A stretch of DNA of 64,000 nucleotides from Saprospira grandis (GCF_027594745.1 NZ_CP110854.1:3861501-3925500), one strand, 5' to 3'. Positions 8,751 to 17,766 are shown, counted from the first letter of the stretch. A program made the numbers and translations. The notes: generated by a model from the sequence alone, not told the origin.

Positions 8751-8829
8751 AAAACGCAGCAGACCAAATTTGTCACTCCAATTATTTTTTCCCAAACCAG
8801 AGGAGCCGATCCTCCCAATATTCCGAACT

Positions 8830-10215
8830 ATGTTTTTTAAGCACATTTATGATAAAAGTCTAGCTCAAGCTAGCTATATGATCGCTTGTCAAAAAGCAGG
8901 CGTGGCCGCCGTAATCGATCCTAAACGGGATGTAGATACTTATCTAGATATTGCCAAGCAAGAGGGCTTTACGATTACGCATATCCTAGAAACACATATT
9001 CATGCAGACTTTTTGGCCGGTAGCCGAGAATTGGCCGAACTAACTGGAGCCAAAATGTATCTCTCCGCTGAAGGTGGCGAGGGCTGGGAATATGAGTTTC
9101 CGCATGAAGGCTTAAAAGATGGAGACGAATTTTGGTTGGGGAACCTCAAGTTTGAGGTTTGGCATACGCCTGGCCATACCCCAGAAAGTATCAGCTTCTT
9201 ACTCACCGATACGCCCGCAACGGAAGAACCCGTTATGCTCTTTACTGGAGATTTTGTCTTTGTTGGCGATATCGGACGACCCGATTTGTTGGAAAAAGCC
9301 GCAGGGATCAAAGGTACCCAAGATGAAGGGGCCAAGCAAATGCTGGCTTCTGTCCGCCGATTCAAAGAATTGCCCGATTTTATTCAGCTTTGGCCCGGAC
9401 ATGGTGCCGGCTCTGCCTGTGGTAAGGCCCTTGGTGCCGTACCTAGCAGTACCGTAGGCTATGAGAAAATCCGTAACTGGGCCTGCCAATTAGCCGATGA
9501 CGATAAAGCATTTACCGATTATCTGCTAGAGGACCAACCCGAGCCGCCAAAGTATTTTGCTAAAATGAAGTTGCTCAATAGAGTAGAACGCCCTCTATTA
9601 ACCAAGCTGGCCCCCGCTCAAGAACTCGATTGGCAGACCGTAGCCACCGCTATGCAAGCGGGCATCCCTCTAATTGATGCTCGCCCCAGAACGCAGGTCG
9701 AAAAAGAGGGCTTTATTCCTGGCACGCTAAATATTCAGCATAATAATGCCTTTTCTACTTGGGCCGGCTGGTTCCTGGATTATGATAAGGACTTTATGCT
9801 TTTGGCCGCCGAGGACCAAATCGATGAGCTCCGCCGAAAACTTATGCGCATCGGCTTAGATAACTTTAAGGGATTTGTTGCTTCTACTGCTGTTTATCCG
9901 CAAGCCTTGCATCAACCCGATATTATTGAGCTAGCAGAAGTAAAAGCGCTAAAAGGAGAATATCGCATTTTTGATATTCGCTCAGCCAAAGAATACAAAG
10001 AGGGCCATATTGAAGGCGCAGAACATTTCTTTTTGGGCAAACTTTATGAACTAGCCAAAGATGTAGACCGCAATGAAGCCATTATTCTACATTGTCAGGG
10101 CGGAGATCGTGCCGCTATTGGTTACAGTATTTTGGTCCAAATGGGCTTTAAGAATATTAAAAACTTTAGTGGTGGAATTAAGGCCTGGACGGCTGCAAAA
10201 GAACCCTTGGTTTAG
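8830..10215 (+). CDS. Persulfide dioxygenase (ETHE1/BlH-like MBL fold) fused to two rhodanese domains
   Basis: 461 residues from the ATG at 8830 (MFFKHIYDKSLAQ); the upstream extension reads through GC element 3. Residues 1-240 form a metallo-beta-lactamase fold with THIHAD (His56, His58, Asp60) and HTPGHTPES, as in persulfide dioxygenases that oxidise glutathione persulfide to sulfite. Two rhodanese domains follow. The first (about 260-360, LIDARPRTQ) has no visible active-site cysteine; the second (about 370-461) has LHCQGGDRA with Cys422, which would transfer sulfane sulfur. This dioxygenase-rhodanese layout is known in bacteria. The peroxiredoxin upstream suggests a sulfur/redox stress function. 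A strong terminator follows. Confidence 0.93.
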   Translation: MFFKHIYDKSLAQASYMIACQKAGVAAVIDPKRDVDTYLDIAKQEGFTITHILETHIHADFLAGSRELAELTGAKMYLSAEGGEGWEYEFPHEGLKDGDEFWLGNLKFEVWHTPGHTPESISFLLTDTPATEEPVMLFTGDFVFVGDIGRPDLLEKAAGIKGTQDEGAKQMLASVRRFKELPDFIQLWPGHGAGSACGKALGAVPSSTVGYEKIRNWACQLADDDKAFTDYLLEDQPEPPKYFAKMKLLNRVERPLLTKLAPAQELDWQTVATAMQAGIPLIDARPRTQVEKEGFIPGTLNIQHNNAFSTWAGWFLDYDKDFMLLAAEDQIDELRRKLMRIGLDNFKGFVASTAVYPQALHQPDIIELAEVKALKGEYRIFDIRSAKEYKEGHIEGAEHFFLGKLYELAKDVDRNEAIILHCQGGDRAAIGYSILVQMGFKNIKNFSGGIKAWTAAKEPLV

Positions 10216-10254
10216 TGTATTAGTTATAGCAAGAGGACAATAGTTGTCAAGCAG

Positions 10255-10284
10255 GGAGGAGCGAGAAATCGCTCCTCCTTTTTT
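10255..10284 (+). terminator. Intrinsic terminator after persulfide dioxygenase gene
   Basis: Stem GGAGGAGCGA (10255-10264), loop GAAA, complement TCGCTCCTCC (10269-10278), then six T. Confidence 0.93.
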
Positions 10285-10292
10285 GGTCCAGC

Positions 10293-10436
10293 TGGCCCAG
10301 CGCTGCGCAGCGGTGGCCGAAGGCCAGACCGAGTAAAACGAGCGTTAGCGAAGTTTTGTGAAGGGCCGAGCAGACCTGCGAGCCGCGCAGCATAGCGGCG
10401 GCCGACCTAGCCGAAGGCTAGCCGGCCGCGGGCCCC
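10293..10436 (-). repeat. GC-rich intergenic element, copy 4
   Basis: Inverted copy: GGCCCAGCGCTGCGC, GGCCAGACCGAG, variable insert TAAAACGAGCGTTAGCGAAGTTTTG, GAAGGGCCGAGCAGACC, GCATAGCGGCGGCC and terminal GGGCCCC plus A-run. It also carries a nested GCCGACCTAGCC / GGCTAGCCGGC stem. It sits downstream of the CHAT gene on the minus strand. Confidence 0.85.
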
Positions 10437-10445
10437 AAAAGCTAG

Positions 10446-12020
10446 TTATTTTCGGTAAACTCCTTCTGCATCAGCATGTCGTCGCCAGCGAAAGATCACC
10501 GATAAAATTAGGAGCAAGCCAATGCCCCCAGCAAAAATACTGGCCAAAAAAAGCAGGGCATTTCCCATGGTTTTTTCGGCTAAATAGAGTGGTTGATCAA
10601 TACCAATTTGGACAAAAGCGGCCCAAAAAATGGGGTGGGCAGCTATGCTATTTTTATTGGCCGAAAGGTATTTTAATTTGGCCCTTTGCAAGGCACTGCT
10701 TTTATCTGCCCCGGCCGCAATTTGTCGGTAATAATCCTCCATAAGGATAGCCGTGCTCTCGTCATTTACCTGCCAAAGACTAACAAGAGCCGCAGGAGTG
10801 CCAGCATACATAAAGGCCCTAGCCAAAGAGGCCGTTGCATTTCCTTGTTGGAAGCGGCCCACGGCTGTTTCGCAGGCAGAAAGGACCACCAAATCGGCAG
10901 AAATGGGCAAATTCATAATTTCATTGGCCATCAGCAGATTGTCTTCCTCCTTTTGAGGCAGATTAGAAAAAGCGAGCCCAGACCGCAGCGGCTCCGCTCT
11001 ATCCTGAATTCCGTGCATAGCCAAATGAATCACGGCATAACGTTTAATATTGGCCTTAAAATTAGCTTCGCTGGCTAGGCTATCCAGTAAAAAACGGCCC
11101 TCAAACTGCCGAGCGAGTCGCCCAATTTCTAGGCGTGTTTTGGGCAAACTTTCTAGTTTTTGGCCTTGCCCTTCTGTGTAAGAGCCTGCAATAGCCAGCA
11201 TTTGGCCGCCTTTTTTGGGGCGGTCCTTCTGTTGTTCTAAAAAAAGACTACTGCTATAGTGATAAAAAATGGCTTTATCTTTTATCAAATAGGGCAGATC
11301 GCCAAAGCGTTTTTTGCCCGCTGGCCGATTGAGCAGCACCTCAAAAGGAAGCTGTAATAAGGGGCCATCAGGAATAATCAGTAGCTTTTTGTAACTAGGC
11401 AGCAAGCTGCTTAAGGGAGCCAAAAGCCGCTCGTACAAAGCCGAAGATTGTTGGACAAAAGGACCAACTAGCTCTGGCTCGCCTAGTTTTAGTTGTTTGG
11501 GGTCGCTTAATTGTTGCCTAAATTGCGCTAGCTCTTCCTCCAATTGATCAGAAGCTAAGCCCAAGCGAAGAAACTGCGCGGTTTCTTGGTCCACATAAAA
11601 AACATAAACCATAAAATTGCCCCAGAAATACTCTAGGCAAGCTGTATTAGCTGGCAAATTGGCCTGCAAATCAGCTAAAGAATACTGCCGCAAACTATCC
11701 GATAGCTGGGCCAAGGCTTGCTGCTTAAACATAGCTCGGTCCCGAATCCGTTTGTACTGCTGGATCCAGCTATATTTTTGCGCATGGCTCTGAGGAGACA
11801 AAAGTCCTCTTTCTAGATATAGAGCGGCTTCTTGAAGCAAACTCTCTTGCTTTTCTGCCGATAAAGAGGACCAATTTTCTTCTAAATGCTCAAAAAGGCG
11901 ATCAATCTGCAGCAAAGAAAAGCTATCTACAGTAGCTAGGCTAGCTGTAGGAACCGGTTGTGCCCAAGACAACTTAAGGGCAAAGCAGCAGAAGAGGCTC
12001 AAGATTAGGATTCTAAACAT
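10446..12020 (-). CDS. CHAT domain protein (caspase-like peptidase fold), exported and membrane-anchored
   Basis: 524 residues. A signal peptide (MFRILILSLFCCFALKLSWAQ) is followed by an alpha-helical region (about 30-130) and a CHAT domain (about 130-470). The catalytic dyad residues are both visible: His336 in HLAMHG and Cys383 in LSACETAVG. The downstream block TPAALVSLWQVND is typical of CHAT. A C-terminal membrane helix (about 487-508) ends in RWRRH. Many bacterial CHAT proteins carry TPR arrays and act in conflict or programmed proteolysis; here the N-terminal helical part is short and the export signal points to a periplasm-facing enzyme. No partner gene adjoins it. Substrate unknown. 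Confidence 0.88.
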   Translation of the reverse strand: MFRILILSLFCCFALKLSWAQPVPTASLATVDSFSLLQIDRLFEHLEENWSSLSAEKQESLLQEAALYLERGLLSPQSHAQKYSWIQQYKRIRDRAMFKQQALAQLSDSLRQYSLADLQANLPANTACLEYFWGNFMVYVFYVDQETAQFLRLGLASDQLEEELAQFRQQLSDPKQLKLGEPELVGPFVQQSSALYERLLAPLSSLLPSYKKLLIIPDGPLLQLPFEVLLNRPAGKKRFGDLPYLIKDKAIFYHYSSSLFLEQQKDRPKKGGQMLAIAGSYTEGQGQKLESLPKTRLEIGRLARQFEGRFLLDSLASEANFKANIKRYAVIHLAMHGIQDRAEPLRSGLAFSNLPQKEEDNLLMANEIMNLPISADLVVLSACETAVGRFQQGNATASLARAFMYAGTPAALVSLWQVNDESTAILMEDYYRQIAAGADKSSALQRAKLKYLSANKNSIAAHPIFWAAFVQIGIDQPLYLAEKTMGNALLFLASIFAGGIGLLLILSVIFRWRRHADAEGVYRK

Positions 12021-12120
12021 TTTGGGCTAAATTTATAGGGTGGGGACTCCCAAGATACATAATGCCCAATTGTTCTAAAAATGAAGCCTTAACTTATTGT
12101 ATATATATATCTGTTTTTTT

Positions 12121-12265
12121 GGGGCTGTCCCTCCCTTTGGTCGGGTCGGGCTGTTCGGGGGCTCGCTGCTCGCTCGGCCCTGCGCTTTTTCGCTGCGCTC
12201 AAAAGCTGGGTCTGGCCTTCGGCCACCCCCTTCCATCCCTCAGCCGTTGCAGGCTTCGCCTGCTT
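12121..12265 (+). repeat. GC-rich intergenic element, copy 5
   Basis: Between the divergently placed 5' end of the CHAT gene and the 3' end of the CDF gene. It reads GGGGCTGTCCC, GGGCTCGC, GCTCGGCCCTGCG, the variable palindrome TTTTTCGCTGCGCTCAAAA, GGTCTGGCC and GGCCACCCC, with a right end CCATCCCTCAGCC instead of GCTAGGCC. The right end is shared with copies 7 and 15. Confidence 0.82.
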
Positions 12266-12276
12266 AGGGGGGCGGA

Positions 12277-13281
12277 CTAGCGGCCGTGCATTTTATTGAG
12301 CAAAATATTGTCTGCGGTCCAAGCTAACTGCCCTTCAAATTTGGACCTTCGTTTGGGACAGTCTTTTTTGCTACAAAGGGGGCAAGAGCTAGGGCGGCAG
12401 GCATCTAAATGTACAAAAAGCTCTACAGGCGAAGATAATTTTTCGCGCAAGAGTTGTTCTAATGCTTCTACTTCATCATGCCCTTCTCGGATATCAAAGT
12501 ACCAAGGCACCGAGAGGTGACAGTCGATATGCAGGTCGCTCCCATACTTAATGATGCGCAGGTTGTGCACATCAATCCAGTTTTCTTTTCGGTTATCTTG
12601 TAAATCTTGTACAATTTTATGGACCAGCTCATAATCTAGTTCATCCATAATACCCGCCAAAGATTTTCGGATAATATGATAGCCCGTATAGGCAATGAGC
12701 CCCCCAAATAGAATCGCCACTATATTATCGGTGAATCGAATCCAAAAGCTATCGGCAGCCTGATATTGCAAGATGAGAATGAGCAGTAGGCCCAAAATAA
12801 GCCCCAAAGTAGAATAAGCATCTGATTTTAGGTGCTGCCCGCTAGCAATCAGCGCAAGAGAATGCGTTTTTTTGCCTTGTTTTTCGGCCAGATGGCCCAA
12901 AAAATAGTTAACCGCCCCAGCAAAAGCCGTAATGTATAGCCCCAAGTCAATAGGGTGTAGCTCATAGTCTCCAGCAAAAAGGCGGTAGCCCGCTTGGCCA
13001 ATAATCAATAGGCCCGCAAAAACAATGAGGCTGCCCTCGGCACCAGCAGAAATAAACTCTATTTTTCCATGCCCATAAGGATGGTTTTCATCTTTGGGGC
13101 GGGCGGCTAGAATGAGGCTGTACAGCCCTAGCGCCCCCGCCACCACATTGATAATACTCTCCAAGGCATCGGTCAAGATACTACTCGAGTTGGTATAAAA
13201 GTAGGCGATAAACTTGGCGGCTAGAAGCAAAGCCCCCAAGAGGACCGCCCAAGCCTGTAGGCGAATATTCTGCTGGTCCAA
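12277..13281 (-). CDS. Cation diffusion facilitator (CDF) family metal exporter
   Basis: 334 residues with about six membrane helices in the first 215. CDF metal-site residues are present: the second helix has LTDALESIINVVAG, and the fifth has HLKSDAYSTLG. The histidine-containing loop NHPYGHGKIEFISA is also present. The cytoplasmic C-terminal domain carries the usual dimerisation segment (DVHNLRIIKYGSDLHIDCHLSV), extended by a cysteine-rich tail CPLCSKKDCP that may bind metal. Such proteins exchange Zn, Fe or Mn for protons. The gene starts 6 bases after the DEAD-box helicase stop on the same strand, so the two are likely cotranscribed. Confidence 0.9.
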   Translation of the reverse strand: MDQQNIRLQAWAVLLGALLLAAKFIAYFYTNSSSILTDALESIINVVAGALGLYSLILAARPKDENHPYGHGKIEFISAGAEGSLIVFAGLLIIGQAGYRLFAGDYELHPIDLGLYITAFAGAVNYFLGHLAEKQGKKTHSLALIASGQHLKSDAYSTLGLILGLLLILILQYQAADSFWIRFTDNIVAILFGGLIAYTGYHIIRKSLAGIMDELDYELVHKIVQDLQDNRKENWIDVHNLRIIKYGSDLHIDCHLSVPWYFDIREGHDEVEALEQLLREKLSSPVELFVHLDACRPSSCPLCSKKDCPKRRSKFEGQLAWTADNILLNKMHGR

Positions 13282-13287
13282 AATGCA

Positions 13288-14670
13288 TTACTTTTTGTGG
13301 CGGTTGCGCTTAGAGGTGGTTTTCTTCTTGGGCGTAGTTTTTTGAATATAGCTTTTGGCTTTTCCATTAAACTGTCGCTTGCGTTTGCTGCTTTTTTGTT
13401 TTTGCTTCTGCTTGTAATCCTTTTTTTCATGAAAAGCCCCTTGAAAGTTCGGGTCGTCTTTCCTCTTTTGGTGGTCAATTTCCTTGGCAATCTCTTGCTT
13501 TTCGTCAAAAGGGGTTTCTGGAATATCCAAATTGGCGGGTAGCTCATAAACGGGAATGGCCATTCGGATTTTCTTCTGGATTTTCTGAATGTGATATTGC
13601 TCGGCCGCTTGGGCAAAACTAATGGCTGTTCCGGTACGGAACGCTCGGCCAGTGCGCCCAATGCGGTGGACATAGTCCTCATGTAGGCGGGGCACTTCAA
13701 AGTTAATGACATGGCTTACTTCGGGAATATCAATTCCTCGGGCCATGACATCGGTACTGACCAGAATGCGCAGCAAACCTTCTTTAAACTCCTTAAAGGC
13801 ATTGATTCGGCTATTTTGGCCCTTATTGGAGTGGATCAGGCGCATTTCGCCTTCTAGTCTGGCCCGTTGTAAAGCTTCAAAGACCTTGTTGGCGCTGCGT
13901 TTAGAGCGGACAAAAATGATGACGCGATCAAAGCCCTCTTCTTTTTGGAAAAGCTGGACCAAAAGATTGAGTTTTGTTCCAAAGTTGGGCGTATAATAGA
14001 GCCGTTGTTCTACGGTTTCTACGGGGGTGGCTTCTGGGGTAATTTCTACTTTATGGGGAAAATCCATAAAGTTCCAGCTGAGCTCTTCCACTTCTGGCGA
14101 GAAGGTGGCCGAAAAAAGCAAGTTTTGCTTTTTTCTGGGCAAGAGGTCCAAAAGGGTATTGATTTGAGGGCGGAAGCCCATGTCGAGCATGCGGTCGGCC
14201 TCATCCAAGATCAGAATTTCTACCTTTCTGAGGTCCAAATTCATTCTTTCGTAGAGTTCGAAGAGGCGGCGGGGGGTACAAACCACCATATCGGTACCTG
14301 CTTCTAGTTCTTTGGCTTGTTTTTGCCAGCCCACGCCGCCATAAAGGCCCACCATTTTAATGTCGGTGTATTTGGCTAGCTCTTGTTGCTGTTCCAAAAC
14401 TTGCAAAACCAATTCTTTGGTGGGCACCATAATAATGGCCCGAATAAAATCAGGCTGATGATATTGCAGTTTTTGCAAAGAAGGCAGGAGATAAGCCGCT
14501 GTTTTTCCGGTTCCTGTTTGGGCAATGCCAATGAGGTGTTGGCCTCCACGAATGAGCGGAATTGCTTTTTCTTGGATGCCGGTGGGTTGTTCAAAGCCCA
14601 AATCTTCTAGGGCCTTAATATATTGAGGAGAAAGGCCAAGTGGGCCAAAATTTTCTTTAGTAATAGACAT
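13288..14670 (-). CDS. DEAD-box ATP-dependent RNA helicase (RhlE-like)
   Basis: 460 residues with all DEAD-box motifs in order: Q motif (GFEQPTGIQEKAIP), motif I AQTGTGKT, PTKELVLQ, TPRRL, DEAD (LILDEADRMLDMG), SAT (FSATF), and the helicase C motifs ending HRIGRTGR. The tail from about residue 390 is lysine-rich and low in complexity (KQKQKQKSSKRKR), typical of RNA-binding extensions. Likely acts in ribosome assembly or RNA turnover. The CDF gene follows 6 bases downstream. A second helicase of the same family is encoded at 39585-40829. Confidence 0.94.
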   Translation of the reverse strand: MSITKENFGPLGLSPQYIKALEDLGFEQPTGIQEKAIPLIRGGQHLIGIAQTGTGKTAAYLLPSLQKLQYHQPDFIRAIIMVPTKELVLQVLEQQQELAKYTDIKMVGLYGGVGWQKQAKELEAGTDMVVCTPRRLFELYERMNLDLRKVEILILDEADRMLDMGFRPQINTLLDLLPRKKQNLLFSATFSPEVEELSWNFMDFPHKVEITPEATPVETVEQRLYYTPNFGTKLNLLVQLFQKEEGFDRVIIFVRSKRSANKVFEALQRARLEGEMRLIHSNKGQNSRINAFKEFKEGLLRILVSTDVMARGIDIPEVSHVINFEVPRLHEDYVHRIGRTGRAFRTGTAISFAQAAEQYHIQKIQKKIRMAIPVYELPANLDIPETPFDEKQEIAKEIDHQKRKDDPNFQGAFHEKKDYKQKQKQKSSKRKRQFNGKAKSYIQKTTPKKKTTSKRNRHKK

Positions 14671-14741
14671 AAATCTGTAGTTAGTGAGCTAGCCTTGGGC
14701 CTTTAGGCCCCTTTTTGCCCTTTAGGGCTATTTGTCGAACC

Positions 14742-14868
14742 GGCCTAGCGATGCGGAAGGGGGCGGCGAAGCCGCAGACCCAACAAAATGAGCGAAGCGA
14801 ATTTTGTGCAGGGCCGAGCAGGCTTGCGAGCCCTGTAGCGTAGCGCCGCAGCTTGCTGCGGAGGCCCC
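14742..14868 (-). repeat. GC-rich intergenic element, copy 6
   Basis: Inverted copy: GGCCTAGCGATGCGG, GGCGGCGAAGCCGCAGACC, variable AACAAAATGAGCGAAGCGAATTTTG, CAGGGCCGAGCAGGC, GTAGCGCCGCAGC and terminal GGAGGCCCC. It separates the 5' end of the helicase gene from the 3' end of the LRR-BRCT gene. Confidence 0.85.
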
Positions 14869-14896
14869 TAAAAAAAGAGTGTAAAAATACAAGGAG

Positions 14897-16831
14897 TTAA
14901 CGAAATACGGTAACATCAACTCCCTTTTTAATGAGTTCTCTTAAAATGGGGTACTCTGAGAGGGTTTGCTCAAGGCTAAAGCGGAACCAGATAGGCGTAA
15001 TATGTAGGTGTTTTAGGGCGGGCAGGGCTAAAATTTCTTCTCCAATTGTATCTAGTGGTGTTAGGCAAAGCTGTAACTCTTTTAGGTTTTTTAGTTTTGA
15101 GAGATTTTGTGGAATCAGCTGCGCAAATTTATTGTGGCGAATATCGAGCTGCTCTATATTTTGCCAATTATAGACATAGTCGGGCAGCTCAAGCAGTTGG
15201 GCCTGAGCCAAATCGAGTTTGTTTTGGGCTAAATCTGTGGCAAAAAATGCTTTGGCCCAGCTTTCATCGCCATAGCTAAGGACATAATTTTTGCCCATCT
15301 TGCAAAAGCTATAAATAGCTTGAATCAGGGCTTTTGGGCTCAGCTCATTGGGAGCCGCATCCAAATAACGCTGAAGGTTTTTGCTGAGTTTGTCTTCCGT
15401 GATGCCAAGCATACCAGTATTATAGAGTGGCCAGCGTTTTTTGATCACTGTACTAAACGAACGAGGACTAATACGCTCGATTTGAGCCAGAGCAAGTTGT
15501 TTGATTTTCTTGTCTTTGTTGGTTTTGTAGAGCACAAACAAACTGGCGCGGAGCTCAGTGGGGCAGCCGCCTTGTTCCAGCATATAGAGCCCTAGGCGAT
15601 TCATTTCTGGGTCTTCGTTGAGCAGCAACTCCTTTAATTTTTCTAGCTCTTGGCTAGGGGCTTCTTTAAGGTAGGCTTCTCCTTTTGGCTCGAGGAGCTC
15701 TAACAAACTTTTTTCACTTAGGATTTTAATTTGGGGATATTTAGTGAGCGGATCGCCCTTAATTTTGGGCAGATCGCCAAGGACCAAAATTTGGGTGTTT
15801 GCGGTAATTTTATTTTTTGGAACCAACTCTAGCTCCTTAAGTTGTTCTTTGAGCTCTCGTTTATTGCTTTTAAACTTTCCTTTGAGCACAATTTCGGTTC
15901 CTGCTTTTAGCTCGGGCAAGTTTTCTTGAATGCGTTTTTCGAGCTCAGTAAAAATTTTATCTCTAAAATTGCTCAAGGGCAAATCAAGCAGCTCGATGAG
16001 TTCATTCTTAGACAACTTGGGCAGTTCTTTTTCTGGCTGCTTCAAATAACTGATGCAATCTTGCAGAAAATCAACTTTATAATGATTCTTTTTGGCGGCA
16101 TTAAAGAGGGTAACAAAATCTTGGAAAAAAGGAGGAGCCTTATCCGATTTATAGCCTCTTTTAAAGTTCTCTAGGGCTAGAAACTGCAGTAGCAGTTCGG
16201 CTTGATCCATCATCGCCATATCGTGCAAAGATAGCTTGCGCAAATTGGGCAATTGGAGCAAAGGGCTATTTTTGTCTACTTTTAGATGGGCAGAAGGGGC
16301 CGAAAACTCTTCTAGGGAAGTTAATTTAGAAAAGTTTTTGCCTAAACGTCTCAAGCTATAAAAATAAAGAATATGTAGCTCTTTCAGTTGAGAAAGCTTG
16401 GAAATACTATCTGGAAGTTGCGGGGTATCTTTCCAACGACAGGCTTGTAGATCCAATCTTTCGAGTTTAGAAAGTTGGCCAAAAAAGCTAAAATCTGTTT
16501 TTCTGTCAAACTGTTGCCCAGACAAACGGAGCTCGACCAAATTGGGGAAAAGATAGGGCAGTCGCGGCAGGAGCTTAGGCGAATGGGTTTCTAAATAAAG
16601 CCGCTTGACCGTAGGCATGGGTTGCGGATCTAGGCCCTCCCATTCAAAATCTTTGGGGAGTTCACTGAGCCTGAGCTCATGGATTTGAAGAGCAAAAAAA
16701 GATTTGGGAAAACGGTTGAGGTTGAGTAGGGGAGGAACATCAAAAAATAGCGATTTTTCTTGCTGCACTTGGGTAATTTCGTCGGCAATCATCTTGCGCT
16801 CCAGTTTCTCTTCTTCTATATAATGCTTCAT
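14897..16831 (-). CDS. Leucine-rich repeat protein with a central BRCT-like domain
   Basis: 644 residues, no signal peptide, so probably cytoplasmic. Residues about 45-225 are irregular LRRs (LVELRLSGQQF, LERLDLQACRW, LKELHILYFYS). Residues 311-382 resemble a BRCT domain: GTEIVLKGKF at the first strand, a helix KRELKEQLKEL, then ITANTQILVLGD and the final ILSEKSLLELL, matching the order seen in NAD-dependent DNA ligases. Residues about 385-520 look like HEAT-type helices, and the C-terminal 100 residues are LRR again (LDLAQAQLLELPDYV, IEQLDIRHNKFAQLIP). The BRCT call is by pattern only. Function unknown; the layout suggests a protein-interaction scaffold. Confidence 0.75.
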   Translation of the reverse strand: MKHYIEEEKLERKMIADEITQVQQEKSLFFDVPPLLNLNRFPKSFFALQIHELRLSELPKDFEWEGLDPQPMPTVKRLYLETHSPKLLPRLPYLFPNLVELRLSGQQFDRKTDFSFFGQLSKLERLDLQACRWKDTPQLPDSISKLSQLKELHILYFYSLRRLGKNFSKLTSLEEFSAPSAHLKVDKNSPLLQLPNLRKLSLHDMAMMDQAELLLQFLALENFKRGYKSDKAPPFFQDFVTLFNAAKKNHYKVDFLQDCISYLKQPEKELPKLSKNELIELLDLPLSNFRDKIFTELEKRIQENLPELKAGTEIVLKGKFKSNKRELKEQLKELELVPKNKITANTQILVLGDLPKIKGDPLTKYPQIKILSEKSLLELLEPKGEAYLKEAPSQELEKLKELLLNEDPEMNRLGLYMLEQGGCPTELRASLFVLYKTNKDKKIKQLALAQIERISPRSFSTVIKKRWPLYNTGMLGITEDKLSKNLQRYLDAAPNELSPKALIQAIYSFCKMGKNYVLSYGDESWAKAFFATDLAQNKLDLAQAQLLELPDYVYNWQNIEQLDIRHNKFAQLIPQNLSKLKNLKELQLCLTPLDTIGEEILALPALKHLHITPIWFRFSLEQTLSEYPILRELIKKGVDVTVFR

Positions 16832-16899
16832 TTTCTATTTTTTGAGGCAAACATAAAGTTTTTGAGGAAGAAGGGGAAGTTTTGCTTAACAAGAACAGC

Positions 16900-17766
16900 T
16901 TAAATCGCCAATTCTTGCAAATTGACCAATTTTAAGTTTCTAAAAGCGTAAGCTTTATTTAGGGCGTCTTTCATGCTACTTTGTGCCTCAATTTTCTTCA
17001 GCTGAATATCTAGCTCCAATAAGGTTTGGGCCATAATTGGGCTAATGCCCGAGACCAAGGCCTTACAGCCCATCAGTTGCACCGCTTTGAGCAATTGCAG
17101 CAAGCCTTTGGCCTCTTCCAATTGCAAATGATGCAAGCCTTTGATATCTAAAATAAACACCTTAGCCGATACTTCTGAAACTTTATGCAGGGCTTGTCGA
17201 CTCACTTCCTTGAGCCGCTTTTTATGCAAAATACCCACCAAAGGCAAAAATAAAATATCGTCCCAAATTTGAGAAAGTGGTGCCGCCAGACGTAGATTTT
17301 CCTCTTCCAAAACCGCTTCCTTTTGCTGGTTGTAGCTATCTACAATGATGGCGATTTCTTGCTCTATACGCATATGAAAAGCCTCTAAAAGATCAAAATC
17401 TTCTAGCTTTAGGGTTCTAAAAACTTCTCGAAAGAGATGGCCAAATAAAACCATGCCCTCAAAATAAAATTTGAGGGGCAAACCAATGCGCGCATGCACC
17501 AAACCAATATTTTTTCGCCTTTCCTGATAGGCTTCATCAAAGTCTAAGGTCCAGAAGTCGGTCCAATAACTTTCATGTAAGGCTTTGAGATGTTTGATTT
17601 GCTGCTCGGAGCTAAAAAAATGCTTAAATTCTGACTGGCTCAGCATCCGATCATAAAATTCATCTATAATCTGGGGAAGTTGGCTAAGCATCAAATCGGC
17701 ATAATTATGCAAAATCATATCGTCAGCTAAAATTTGTTCTTGACTTAAAACTTTAAGGGGCTGCAT
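16900..17766 (-). CDS. Globin-coupled sensor: protoglobin-STAS (RsbR-like)
   Basis: 288 residues. Residues 10-160 match a protoglobin sensor domain with the proximal-histidine motif IGLVHARIGLPLKFYFEG (His91), so heme binding and gas sensing are likely. Residues about 165-285 form a STAS domain introduced by the RsbR-type linker QIWDDILFLPLVGIL. In RsbR-type stressosome proteins the STAS phosphorylation threonine lies in a DITG-like motif; here the segment reads LDIKGLHHL, so the acceptor seems to be replaced by Lys209. No RsbS, RsbT or sigma-factor gene is nearby, so this is an orphan sensor whose output may not depend on phosphorylation. Confidence 0.85.
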   Translation of the reverse strand: MQPLKVLSQEQILADDMILHNYADLMLSQLPQIIDEFYDRMLSQSEFKHFFSSEQQIKHLKALHESYWTDFWTLDFDEAYQERRKNIGLVHARIGLPLKFYFEGMVLFGHLFREVFRTLKLEDFDLLEAFHMRIEQEIAIIVDSYNQQKEAVLEEENLRLAAPLSQIWDDILFLPLVGILHKKRLKEVSRQALHKVSEVSAKVFILDIKGLHHLQLEEAKGLLQLLKAVQLMGCKALVSGISPIMAQTLLELDIQLKKIEAQSSMKDALNKAYAFRNLKLVNLQELAI

